Assembly: GCA_031283915.1 (NCBI GenBank)
Contig: JAITAY010000192.1
Span: 1-10,236 of the forward strand
From: Tannerella sp.
GTDB taxonomy: Bacteria; Bacteroidota; Bacteroidia; Bacteroidales; Tannerellaceae
Direction: 5' to 3'
DNA: 10,236 nucleotides
In this document: positions 1 to 6,008 of the stretch, piece by piece
Layout: every line of letters begins with the position of its first letter
Numbering within the stretch: the stretch's first letter is position 1
Translations under genes and position numbers: made by a program
Notes under the pieces: model-generated
Told to the model about the DNA's origin: nothing
Databases searched by the model: none
What the model saw: the letters and a program-made list of their open reading frames with translations, nothing else

Positions 1-11
1 GGTATACATAT

Positions 12-83
12 TACACTGCGCGCGAAATAGTTTTCATAAAGGGGTAGTTAGTAGCTATACTGCGCGCGGTACAGTTTTGTGCA
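12..83 (+). repeat. Two tandem copies of a 28-bp quasi-palindromic repeat core
   Basis: Copy 1 (12-39, degenerate) and copy 2 (56-83) are offset by 44 bases and share CTGCGCGCG followed by AGTTTT. An A/G/T-rich tail, TAGTTAGTAGC (45-55), lies between them. Copy 2 matches the reverse complement of 685-712 at about 26 of 28 positions and of 443-470 slightly less well. The first 18 bases of the core approach a palindrome (TATAC ... GTATA around a GC-rich centre), so each copy could be a hairpin or a protein-binding site. No function is known to me. The left limit of the array may lie outside the window. Confidence 0.75.
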
Positions 84-144
84 TTGCCCGTCAGCATGGA
101 AAAGGGCATCCGCCCACACGCCTTCTTGCCCGTCGGCTAAAGCC

Positions 145-351
145 CAATGTCATCAAGCTAAGCGCTAAAAGGCTGTAGTAGAGCATCCCGCCAGGGATGC
201 ATCGCCCGGTAGCATTTTTTCGACGTCTCTATCCGCATCCCGTTAGGGATGCATCCTTAACAGGATGCAATACAGGGTTATACCGGTTTATCTACCGGGC
301 GATGCATCCCTGGCGGGATACCGGAAACAAAATCTTAACTTGATGACATTG
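145..351. repeat. Nested inverted repeat, a possible MITE- or REP-like element
   Basis: Two pairs of arms are visible. The outer arms, 145-162 and 334-351, are inverted and match at 17 of 18 positions. The inner arms, 185-211 and 293-319, are a perfect 27-bp inverted repeat around an 81-base spacer. The stretches between outer and inner arms do not pair, so this is a nested rather than continuous palindrome. No transposase gene is present in it. It could be a non-autonomous mobile element moved in trans, a REP/BIME-type cluster, or a folded noncoding transcript. The family assignment is inference; the arms are read directly. Confidence 0.75.
183..321. repeat. Cluster of four GCATCCC-N4-GGGATGC mini-palindromes
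   Basis: Four small dyads share one design, a 7-bp arm and a 4-base loop. They are 183-200 (loop GCCA), 235-252 (loop GTTA), 251-268 (arms GCATCCT/AGGATGC, loop TAAC) and 304-321 (loop TGGC, last arm imperfect). The second and third overlap by two bases. The changed base in the third dyad is matched on both arms, so pairing is kept. Such clusters resemble REP palindromes mobilised by RAYT-type (Y1) transposases in other bacteria; no such gene lies in this window. Confidence 0.7.
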
Positions 352-419
352 AATTAAAACGGACGGCAATGTGGGGGGATTGGGCTAAAGCCCTGCGGAG
401 GCTCTGTTGTACTTTATTT

Positions 420-473
420 TCTAACCACTAACCACCTCTTTATGCATAAAACAATACCGCGTGCAGTATAAAT
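420..473 (-). repeat. Third copy of the repeat, inverted
   Basis: The core at 443-470 reads, on the minus strand, TATACTGCACGCGGTA followed by a T-rich end. It matches copy 2 (56-83) with a few substitutions. The A/C-rich stretch CTAACCACTAACCACC (421-436) corresponds to the TAGTTAGTAG-type tail of the other copies. The CGCG centre of copies 1 and 2 is CACG here, a difference shared with copy four. Confidence 0.75.
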
Positions 474-525
474 CTTTTTTTGAGGCAGAAACAGATTGCC
501 GCCAATCTTTTCGGCTTTTCGTCAA

Positions 526-642
526 TCAAGCAACTTCTTCTATGTGCATAGCCTGCAAGGACTGCCGAATACCGATAGCGAACGATTCAGGTACAATCAA
601 ATTGTCGGTTCTGTTGAGCTTCCCCCTCAACGCCCGTTGAGT
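526..642 (-). pseudogene. Possible remnant of a coding sequence (38 codons plus stop)
   Basis: Read leftward, the frame is open for 38 codons from 642 to a TGA at 526-528. It has no in-frame ATG near its beginning; an upstream TGA lies at 643-645. The reading contains RGKLNRTDNLIVPESF and ends in MHIEEVA. The composition resembles real protein more than random translation, but I do not recognise a family. It sits between repeat copies three and four, so it could be the 3' end of a gene broken by repeat insertion. A chance open frame is equally possible. Confidence 0.2.
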
Positions 643-660
643 TCACTCCTCACAGTATTC

Positions 661-716
661 TACTAGCTACTAACTACCTGTTTTTGCACAAAACTATACC
701 GCGTGCAGTATAAATC
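661..716 (-). repeat. Fourth copy of the repeat, inverted
   Basis: The core at 685-712 is nearly identical to copy 2 in inverted orientation. Its first 18 bases on the minus strand, TATACTGCACGCGGTATA, form the clearest quasi-palindrome of the four. The tail TACTAGCTACTAACTACC (661-678) is the reverse complement of the TAGTTAGTAGCTA type of tail seen at 45-58. It lies 242 bases from copy three in the same orientation. Confidence 0.75.
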
Positions 717-776
717 GGATGACCTTTACGCCTAATGGATATTTGGGGAGAATGGTTTCAATGATTTACAAATCTA

Positions 777-813
777 GAGAAAAAAAGGAGACAGTATAAA
801 ACTGTCTCCTTTT
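777..813 (-). terminator. Intrinsic terminator of the HU gene
   Basis: A perfect 13-bp stem (783-795 with 801-813) encloses a 5-base loop. On the minus strand it is followed by a run of T, since the plus strand reads AGAGAAAAAA just left of the stem. It begins 23 bases past the HU stop codon, the normal place for a Rho-independent terminator. In the plus direction the T-run is only four bases, so termination should be mainly leftward. Confidence 0.88.
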
Positions 814-835
814 CCGTTAATATAGAGGTTTTTCC

Positions 836-1108
836 TCACTTAACCGCTTTTGCCAGCTCCGCACCGGCTTTAAATTTAACAACTTTACTCGCCGGAATTT
901 GAATGGATTCTCCTGTTTGCGGATTCCGTCCTGTTCGAGCTTTTCTCTCTCCTATGGAAAAAGTGCCAAATCCTATGAAAACGACCTTTTCTCCTCGCTC
1001 AATTTCTCCAGTAATAGTCTGAATAAAAGCATCGAATGCTTTATTCGCATCTTTCTTGCTTAACCCTGCTCTTGCAGCCACTGCACTTACAAATTCTGTT
1101 TTATTCAT
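836..1108 (-). CDS. HU-family DNA-binding protein
   Basis: This is a 90-residue nucleoid-associated protein of the bacterial HU/IHF family, full length for the family. HU proteins bind DNA as dimers with little sequence preference, bend it and help compact the chromosome. The N-terminal helices (MNKTEFVSAVAARAGLSKKD and after) form the dimer core. The segment GFGTFSIGERKARTGRNPQTGE (residues about 46-67) is the family signature leading into the DNA-binding beta arm, with the GRNPQTG turn at its tip. The stop is TGA at 836-838. The ATG at 1106-1108 is the only sensible start, and no clear Shine-Dalgarno precedes it, as is usual in this phylum. It is a single-gene unit, divergent from the rhomboid genes and closed by a strong terminator. 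HU versus IHF subunit cannot be settled by eye; the simple 90-residue form favours HU. Confidence 0.96.
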   Translation of the reverse strand: MNKTEFVSAVAARAGLSKKDANKAFDAFIQTITGEIERGEKVVFIGFGTFSIGERKARTGRNPQTGESIQIPASKVVKFKAGAELAKAVK

Positions 1109-1165
1109 ATAACTTGATTGAAAATATAATAATCCATCTCTTACACTTTATTTGCAGAGAAGTCC

Positions 1166-1193
1166 CAAATGTATGATTTAAAAATTAAACAAC
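1166..1193 (-). promoter_or_regulatory. Candidate promoter of the HU gene
   Basis: On the minus strand, bases 1173-1166 read TACATTTG, an exact match to the Bacteroidetes -7 box TAnnTTTG. The best -33 candidate, GTTG at 1193-1190, is only 16 bases away instead of the usual 19-21, so this half is weak. Transcription would begin near 1159 and give a leader of about 50 bases. Confidence 0.5.
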
Positions 1194-1208
1194 CCCTTCC
1201 CAAGACAC

Positions 1209-1265
1209 TTTTTTTTCCATGTATGCCATATTATTTTTCAAAACCCAATTTTATACCTATTTTTG
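1209..1265 (+). promoter_or_regulatory. Candidate promoter(s) of the rhomboid operon
   Basis: Two overlapping possibilities exist. TATTTTTG at 1258-1265 matches TAnnTTTG exactly, with a weak TTTC 18 bases upstream; it would leave a leader of only about 10 bases before ATG 1281. TATTTTTC at 1232-1239 has one mismatch, but lies about 20 bases after the T-run at 1209-1216 and would give a more ordinary leader of about 35 bases. Either one makes translation from the upstream TTG at 1263 unlikely. Confidence 0.4.
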
Positions 1266-1280
1266 TGGCAAAAAAAGATA

Positions 1281-1994
1281 ATGGGATTTCAACAAAATCG
1301 TTCGGGTTACTTCAGTAATATTCCTGCTGTAACCAAGCATTTAATTATCATCAATTTTCTTTGTTGGGGGGCGACGCTTATTCTACCCAAACTCCATATT
1401 GATTTGATCCGGTGGTGTGGACTTCATTTTCCCGGCGCGGCTGATTTTTATCCTTTTCAGGTGATTACGTACATGTTTATGCACGATCCCCATTCCATCG
1501 GGCATATTTTCTTCAATATGTTTGCCGTTTTCATGTTCGGGTCTGCATTGGAAGATCTCTGGGGAACTAAACGTTATCTGACTTTTTACCTGGTTTCGGG
1601 TATCGGCGCCGCCCTTGTGCAGGAATTGGTATGGCTGTATCTGATTGATTCGGTCGCCTCGGCTCATCAGCTAAGCATCGCCCAGGTGGTTGCGTTCAAC
1701 CCGTCGGTGAATTATATGGTTACGATCGGCGCCTCGGGGGCGGTTTTCGGTATCCTGCTGGGATTCGGCATGTTTTTTCCCAACACGTCACTGTACCTTT
1801 TTTTCATTCCGGTTCCGATCAAGGCAAAATATTTTGTGGTCATCTACGGCGTCATCGAACTGTTCCTGGGTGTAGCCAGTCTCAGCAGTGACAATGTTGC
1901 GCATTTTGCCCATCTGGGAGGGATGCTCTTCGGCTTTATCATGATTCTATACTGGAGAAGAAAAGACAGAAGAAATGGAAGATATTTTTATTAG
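1281..1994 (+). CDS. Rhomboid-family intramembrane serine protease (first of two)
   Basis: This is a polytopic membrane protease of the rhomboid family (S54), which cuts substrates within or next to their membrane segments. Numbered from ATG 1281 (237 residues), the family landmarks are HIFFNM (His75 and Asn79, oxyanion side), GASGAVFG with nucleophile Ser152, and AHLGGMLFG with catalytic His211. The catalytic pair is thus intact. About six hydrophobic segments fill the chain, which ends in a basic tail (WRRKDRRNGR) expected on the cytoplasmic side. The frame stays open upstream to TTG 1263, six codons earlier, but that codon overlaps a promoter box, so ATG 1281 is preferred. The gene overlaps the next rhomboid by 20 bases, implying coupled translation. 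The loop between segments (about residues 117-145) is rather long. The substrate is unknown. Confidence 0.9.
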   Translation: MGFQQNRSGYFSNIPAVTKHLIIINFLCWGATLILPKLHIDLIRWCGLHFPGAADFYPFQVITYMFMHDPHSIGHIFFNMFAVFMFGSALEDLWGTKRYLTFYLVSGIGAALVQELVWLYLIDSVASAHQLSIAQVVAFNPSVNYMVTIGASGAVFGILLGFGMFFPNTSLYLFFIPVPIKAKYFVVIYGVIELFLGVASLSSDNVAHFAHLGGMLFGFIMILYWRRKDRRNGRYFY

Positions 1995-2859
1995 GCTCAA
2001 GCGGTTCTTTTCGCGAGGGAATCTTCTTTCAAAGTTTATTTTCATCAATGCAGGTGTATTCATCGTGATACGTCTGGCGATGGTCTTCCTGACGCTTTTT
2101 GAAGTGAACAGCGACCATCTCCTGGAATATGTCCGGATGTCCTCGTCGCCGGCGTTGCTGCTGTACCGGCCGTGGACGGTGATTACCTACATGTTCCTGC
2201 ATGTGGATTTGCTGCATATCCTCTTCAACATGCTTTGGCTCTACTGGTTTGGCGGCATATCCCTTCTTTTTTTTAGCGAACGCCAACTGGGTGGTCTGTA
2301 TGTGACGGGCGGCATTGCCGGGGCTATCCTGTTCATGCTGGCATACAATATCTTCCCTTACTTCCGGAACCTCGCCGGCCACAGCATGTTGATGGGGGCA
2401 TCGGCTTCGGTGATGGCGATCGTGTTCGCCGTTTCGTTCTACCGGAAAAATTACGAAATCAATCTCCTGCTTATCGGCAGGGTCAAACTGATTTATCTGG
2501 CGTTGTTCACCCTGCTTGTCGACCTGCTGTCGATTACCTCGTCCAATGCCGGAGGACATATTGCGCACTTGGGTGGCGCCGCGTTCGGCATTCTGTTTGC
2601 CGGACAACTGAAGCAGGGAAGGGACTTGACCGCTTTCGTCAATCGCGGGATAGACCGACTGGCGAACCTGAAAAAGCGGAGGCGGCGGCCGTACATGAAA
2701 GTGACCTACAGGCGTCCGGAGTCGGACATGGACTACAATGCCCGTAAATGCAAGGAGATGGACGCACTGGACGCCATCCTGGAAAAATTGAAGCGTTCCG
2801 GTTACGACAGCTTGTCGGCCGACGAGAAAAAAAGACTTTTTGATGCAAGCCGGAAATAG
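1975..2859 (+). CDS. Rhomboid-family intramembrane protease with cytoplasmic C-terminal extension
   Basis: This 294-residue protein is the second rhomboid of the unit. Visible landmarks are RPWTVITYMFLH (65-76), HILFNM (His81, Asn85), GASAS with nucleophile Ser143, and HIAHLGGAAFG with catalytic His198. The motif is GASAS rather than the commoner GASG, a small change one residue past the serine. After the last membrane helix (about 210) comes a polar extension: a basic stretch KKRRRRP (233-239) and a terminal helical region (about 255-294) containing YDSLSADEKKRLFDASRK. Extensions of this kind occur on Bacteroidetes rhomboids; I believe they have a domain-of-unknown-function entry, but that needs checking. 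The ATG lies inside the preceding gene, and the following gene starts three bases after its stop. Low similarity to the first rhomboid outside the motifs suggests old paralogues with separate roles. Confidence 0.9.
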   Translation: MEDIFIRLKRFFSRGNLLSKFIFINAGVFIVIRLAMVFLTLFEVNSDHLLEYVRMSSSPALLLYRPWTVITYMFLHVDLLHILFNMLWLYWFGGISLLFFSERQLGGLYVTGGIAGAILFMLAYNIFPYFRNLAGHSMLMGASASVMAIVFAVSFYRKNYEINLLLIGRVKLIYLALFTLLVDLLSITSSNAGGHIAHLGGAAFGILFAGQLKQGRDLTAFVNRGIDRLANLKKRRRRPYMKVTYRRPESDMDYNARKCKEMDALDAILEKLKRSGYDSLSADEKKRLFDASRK

Positions 2860-2862
2860 GTT

Positions 2863-3960
2863 ATGAAAACGCACCACATCGCACATTTGTTGATAGGCCT
2901 GTTCCACATCGTGATTATGTTTCTGTTTGTCCTTGCGGCTTTCTCGGATACCGTATCGCCCGAGGTGAGCGTGATTTTTGCCTATCTGGGATTGCTGTTC
3001 CCTTTTCTGCTGGTCATGAACCTGTGTTTGCTGATTTACTGGCTTTTCATACGCAAATGGATGTTCCTTTTCATTGCGGGATGTTCCGTGTTGATATGCT
3101 GGAAACCTGTTTCCACCTGTTTGCCGGTGCATCCGTTCAGGCAGAAAGCGCCGGCCGGGAACGTCATCAAACTCTTAACGTATAATGTAATGGGCTTCAA
3201 CTATCAGCCCCATAAAAAAGACCGCCCGAACCGGATACTTCAGTACATTATAGATTCGAAGGCCGATATCGTTTGTATGCAGGAATACATGACGGAAAAA
3301 TCGGGGCGTTCCCTCACGCAGGAACAGATTGCCAAGGCTTTGCACATGTATCCGTACCGTTTCTGTTTGCCCCTGGTCGACCATCCTACCTATACGGTTG
3401 GTCTGGCTATCTATTCGAAATATCCGATCACCAAGTCATGGAAAGTGCATTACGAGAGTTCCTTCAACGGCTCGACCGTTCATGAACTCGATGTAAACGG
3501 GAAAAAACTGATTGTGGTGAACAATCACCTGGAATCGTTTAAACTGACCATGGAAGACCGGTCGAAATACGAGGAATTTATCAAGAATATCAATGCGGAT
3601 ACGTTTGACGGATTGCGTGAAACGGTGCAGCGCAAGTTAGGCGCCGCTTACCTGATCCGGGCGAAACAGGCCAATATTATTGCGACGGAAATTCACAAGC
3701 TGAAAGGAGATTACATGATTGTTTGCGGAGACTTCAATGATACGCCCATTTCGTACGCTCACCGGACGATCCGGGGATCGCTCGTCGATGCATTCGCGGA
3801 ATCCGGAAACGGACCGGGTTCCACTTACAACCAAAACTTTTTCTGGTTCAGAATCGACCATATCCTGCACTCCCCCAATATGAAATCTTACCTGACGACG
3901 GTAGAAAGTGTCCGTTTCTCCGACCATTATCCGGTGTGGTGCTATCTTGAAATGAATTAA
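2863..3960 (+). CDS. Membrane-anchored endonuclease/exonuclease/phosphatase-family protein
   Basis: This 365-residue protein has three hydrophobic helices (about 8-28, 36-61, 66-81) followed by an EEP-fold domain (about 100-365), the metal-dependent phosphodiesterase fold of DNase I, exonuclease III and sphingomyelinases. Active-site elements appear in order: TYNVMGFN (Asn108), CMQEY (Glu141, metal ligand), NNHLES (His222), GDFNDTP (Asp290, Asn292), RIDHIL (Asp333, His334) and SDHYPVW (Asp354, His355). All look intact. The substrate cannot be read from sequence: nucleic acid, a phospholipid head group or another phosphodiester are all possible. The membrane anchor makes a chromosomal repair role less likely. 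Three helices would place the catalytic domain on the side opposite the N terminus; if the N terminus is inside, the domain is periplasmic. It is the last gene of the rhomboid unit, three bases after the stop of the second rhomboid. Confidence 0.88.
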   Translation: MKTHHIAHLLIGLFHIVIMFLFVLAAFSDTVSPEVSVIFAYLGLLFPFLLVMNLCLLIYWLFIRKWMFLFIAGCSVLICWKPVSTCLPVHPFRQKAPAGNVIKLLTYNVMGFNYQPHKKDRPNRILQYIIDSKADIVCMQEYMTEKSGRSLTQEQIAKALHMYPYRFCLPLVDHPTYTVGLAIYSKYPITKSWKVHYESSFNGSTVHELDVNGKKLIVVNNHLESFKLTMEDRSKYEEFIKNINADTFDGLRETVQRKLGAAYLIRAKQANIIATEIHKLKGDYMIVCGDFNDTPISYAHRTIRGSLVDAFAESGNGPGSTYNQNFFWFRIDHILHSPNMKSYLTTVESVRFSDHYPVWCYLEMN

Positions 3961-4105
3961 GAGATGCGGAAAACACGGAAACCCGCAGCGGAAAAAAACT
4001 CCGTGCGCTCCGTGTCTCTGAGTTTCAATGATTCAACTATTTGTGAACAAACCGATAAAAATAGCGCCTCAAAAAAAAGATTTAGCCAATCCACTGCAAA
4101 TGTAG
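3961..4105. other. Intergenic stretch with a small dyad; no supported gene
   Basis: ACACGGA (3973-3979) and TCCGTGT (4009-4015) form a 7-bp inverted repeat just past the stop of the EEP gene. The stretch CTCCGTGCGCTCCGTGTCTCTG type of wording (from 4000) resembles a short repeat common between genes in many bacteria, from memory. It lacks a T-run, so it is not a typical intrinsic terminator. A 61-codon open frame spans 3964-4149 but runs through this repeat and over the helicase promoter, and has no protein-like features; I do not call it. Confidence 0.4.
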
Positions 4106-4125
4106 GTGTTTTCGAATCAATTGCG

Positions 4126-4133
4126 TATCTTTG
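4126..4133 (+). promoter_or_regulatory. -7 box of the helicase promoter
   Basis: TATCTTTG matches TAnnTTTG exactly and is followed by CAGCCGC, a common look for start regions in this phylum. The -33 region is weak: TGTA at 4101-4104 has the right 21-base spacing but poor fit. A transcript would start near 4140, leaving about 29 bases of A-rich leader before TTG 4169. Confidence 0.6.
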
Positions 4134-4168
4134 CAGCCGCTTATCTTAACGATTTTAAAAAACAAATT

Positions 4169-5926
4169 TTGAAGACATTTGAAGAATTGGGAATTGCTGC
4201 ACCCTTGTTGCAGGCAATCCGTGAAATGGGTTACGAAGTCCCCATGCCGGTACAGGAGGAAGTGATTCCTCTGTTACTGGGAAACGACAACGACGTGATC
4301 GCCCTGGCACAGACGGGAACGGGTAAAACGGCAGCCTACGGATTGCCCGTCCTGCAAAAAATCAACCAGTCACAAAGGTATCCGCAGGCGCTGATACTCT
4401 GCCCCACACGCGAACTCTGCCTGCAAATCGCCGGCGATTTGAATGATTATTCCAAGTACATGAACGACTTGAAAGTCTTGCCCGTCTACGGCGGCTCAAG
4501 CATCGAGAGCCAAATCAAAACGCTCCGCAAAGGCGTGCAGGTGATTGTGGCCACACCCGGACGGCTGATCGACCTGCTGAATCGTAAAACGGTTGACCTG
4601 AGCGCCATCAAAAGCGTCATCCTGGACGAAGCCGACGAGATGCTGAACATGGGCTTCTCAGACAGTATCAACGCCATCCTGGCCGAAGTGCCGCCGTCGC
4701 GTAACATGCTGCTTTTTTCGGCCACCATGCCGCAGGAAATCGCCCGTATCACGAAACAGTACATGCACGACCCGCAGGAAATCGTCATCGGAAACAAAAA
4801 CGAAGGCAACGAAAACATCCGCCATATCTATTACATGGTGCATGCACGCGACAAATACCTTGCCCTCAAGCGGCTCGTGGACTATTACCCGAATGTATAC
4901 GGCATCGTCTTTTGCCGTACCCGCAAGGAGACGCAGGAGATTGCCGACAAACTGATTCAGGACGGTTATAACGCCGATTCGCTGCACGGCGAACTCAGTC
5001 AGGCGCAACGCGACTATGTGATGCAGAAGTTCCGCATCCGCAACCTGCAACTCCTGGTAGCCACCGACGTGGCGGCGCGCGGACTGGACGTCGACAACCT
5101 GACGCACATTTTTCATTACGGCTTGCCCGATGAAACCGAATCCTATACGCACCGCAGCGGACGCACCGCACGGGCTGGCAAAACGGGCATTTCCATTGCC
5201 ATTTGCCACATCAAGGAAAAAGGAAAACTCAACAACATCGCCAAAATCATCCGCAAGACCTTTGAGCAGGGCGTGCTTCCGACCGGCAAGGCCATCTGTG
5301 AAAAGCAACTGTTCAATCTCGTTGACCAGATAGAGAAAGTCAAAGTCAATGAAGAAGAGATTGCATCGCTGATGCCGTCCGTTTTCCGCAAGCTGGAATG
5401 GCTCGAGAAGGAAGATATTATCAAGCGACTGATTTCGCTGGAGTTCAACCGGATGATTGATTACTACCGCGATGCGGATGAAATTGAAATCGTCAAGGAA
5501 ACGGCTTCGGGACGGGAAAACAAAAAAGAACGCAACGACCGTCATTCGCGGGGAAAGAAAGCCGAGGAAGGCTACAAACGTTTTATCCTGAACTTCGGGA
5601 AAATGGACGGACTGTATCCGAATCAGCTAATGGAATTAATCAACCGTTGCGTTCCGGGCAAGGTGCAAATCGGACGAATTGACTTGTGTGACACGCATTC
5701 CTTTTTTGAAGTGGAAAAAAACGCTGCCCAGCGCGTCATGGACCGGATGAACAAGTTCGAAGTCGACGGACGCTCCATCTCCGTCGAGCCTGCGCAGCCG
5801 GAAGAAAAAAGCTGGAAGGGTAAAGGTTTCAAAAGCCGTGAGGCCAACAGCGAGAAACCCTGGCGGCGGACTTCCTCCGTTCGTTCAGACCGACCCGCCC
5901 GCAAAAAAAGGACGGCATCCACATAA
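4169..5926 (+). CDS. DEAD-box RNA helicase with DbpA-type RNA-binding domain
   Basis: This is an ATP-dependent RNA helicase of 585 residues that remodels RNA structure, typically in ribosome assembly or RNA decay. Motifs occur in order, numbered from TTG 4169: Q motif region GYEVPMPVQ (22-29), AQTGTGKT (47-54), PTREL, TPGR, DEAD (153-156), SAT (184-186), IVFCRTR, ATDVAARGLD and HRSGRTARAG (328-337). After a linker, a DbpA RNA-binding domain spans about 469-544 (YKRFILNFG ... ISVEPAQP), followed by a basic, probably disordered tail. The open frame reaches back to GTG 4106, but that start lies upstream of the promoter box. Starting at TTG 4169 gives MKTFEELGIAAPLLQ, the usual beginning in relatives. 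DbpA in E. coli targets 23S rRNA hairpin 92 through this domain; whether this protein has that specificity is unknown. CsdA/DeaD-like is an alternative name. Confidence 0.95.
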   Translation: MKTFEELGIAAPLLQAIREMGYEVPMPVQEEVIPLLLGNDNDVIALAQTGTGKTAAYGLPVLQKINQSQRYPQALILCPTRELCLQIAGDLNDYSKYMNDLKVLPVYGGSSIESQIKTLRKGVQVIVATPGRLIDLLNRKTVDLSAIKSVILDEADEMLNMGFSDSINAILAEVPPSRNMLLFSATMPQEIARITKQYMHDPQEIVIGNKNEGNENIRHIYYMVHARDKYLALKRLVDYYPNVYGIVFCRTRKETQEIADKLIQDGYNADSLHGELSQAQRDYVMQKFRIRNLQLLVATDVAARGLDVDNLTHIFHYGLPDETESYTHRSGRTARAGKTGISIAICHIKEKGKLNNIAKIIRKTFEQGVLPTGKAICEKQLFNLVDQIEKVKVNEEEIASLMPSVFRKLEWLEKEDIIKRLISLEFNRMIDYYRDADEIEIVKETASGRENKKERNDRHSRGKKAEEGYKRFILNFGKMDGLYPNQLMELINRCVPGKVQIGRIDLCDTHSFFEVEKNAAQRVMDRMNKFEVDGRSISVEPAQPEEKSWKGKGFKSREANSEKPWRRTSSVRSDRPARKKRTAST

Positions 5927-5965
5927 ATGCTTGATCTGACGTGAATGCCGGAAAGTTCTTTTTTG

Positions 5966-5973
5966 TACTTTTG
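5966..5973 (+). promoter_or_regulatory. -7 box of the metG promoter
   Basis: TACTTTTG matches TAnnTTTG exactly. The predicted start near 5980 gives a leader of about 29 bases that is A- and G-rich (AAAAGAAGAAAATGAAGAG) just before the ATG at 6009. No convincing -33 TTTG is found 19-21 bases upstream. No T-box or other riboswitch fits in so short a leader. Confidence 0.55.
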
Positions 5974-6008
5974 TCATTCACAAAAAACGAAAAGAAGAAA
6001 ATGAAGAG

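Larger units (their letters stand above)
135..393. repeat. GGCTAAAGCCC motif bracketing the central inverted repeat
   Basis: The small dyad GGCTAAAGCCC occurs at 135-145, and GGGCTAAAGCCC occurs at 382-393. Each can fold back on itself (GGGCT/AGCCC). They sit just outside the central inverted repeat (145-351), one on either side, in the same orientation. This is either part of the composite element or an independent short intergenic repeat. The feature gives the span from first to second copy. Confidence 0.5.
474..778. other. Non-coding stretch around the fourth repeat
   Basis: Apart from repeat copy four (661-716) and the short open-frame remnant on the minus strand (526-642), I see no gene, RNA gene or promoter that I can support here. 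The stretch 717-776, between the last repeat and the HU terminator, shows nothing recognisable. The base composition of 480-660 is mixed and gene-like rather than AT-rich, which fits decayed coding sequence or the body of another element. Confidence 0.5.

Noticed and set aside
183..321. CRISPR array suggested by repeated GCATCCC units
   Set aside because: Spacing is irregular (52, 16 and 53 bases), units overlap, orientation is palindromic and no cas gene is near.
2029..3132. Long minus-strand open frame (367 codons) opposite the rhomboid and EEP genes
   Set aside because: It lies antisense to genes with intact family motifs, is rich in Gln, His and Arg as shadow frames are, and shows no domain.
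3973..4015. Intrinsic terminator after the EEP gene
   Set aside because: The stem is only 7 bp with a 29-base loop and no T-run follows on the plus strand.
3964..4149. 61-codon plus-strand open frame between the EEP gene and the helicase
   Set aside because: It crosses an intergenic dyad and the helicase promoter, and its Ser/Lys/Arg-rich translation looks random.
4658..5545. Minus-strand open frame (295 codons) within the helicase
   Set aside because: It is a shadow of the DEAD-box gene, with low-complexity Val/Phe/Arg-rich translation and no motifs.
5927..6008. T-box or other riboswitch before metG
   Set aside because: The gap is 82 bases and the predicted leader about 29, too short for a T-box, and no specifier or terminator hairpin is visible.
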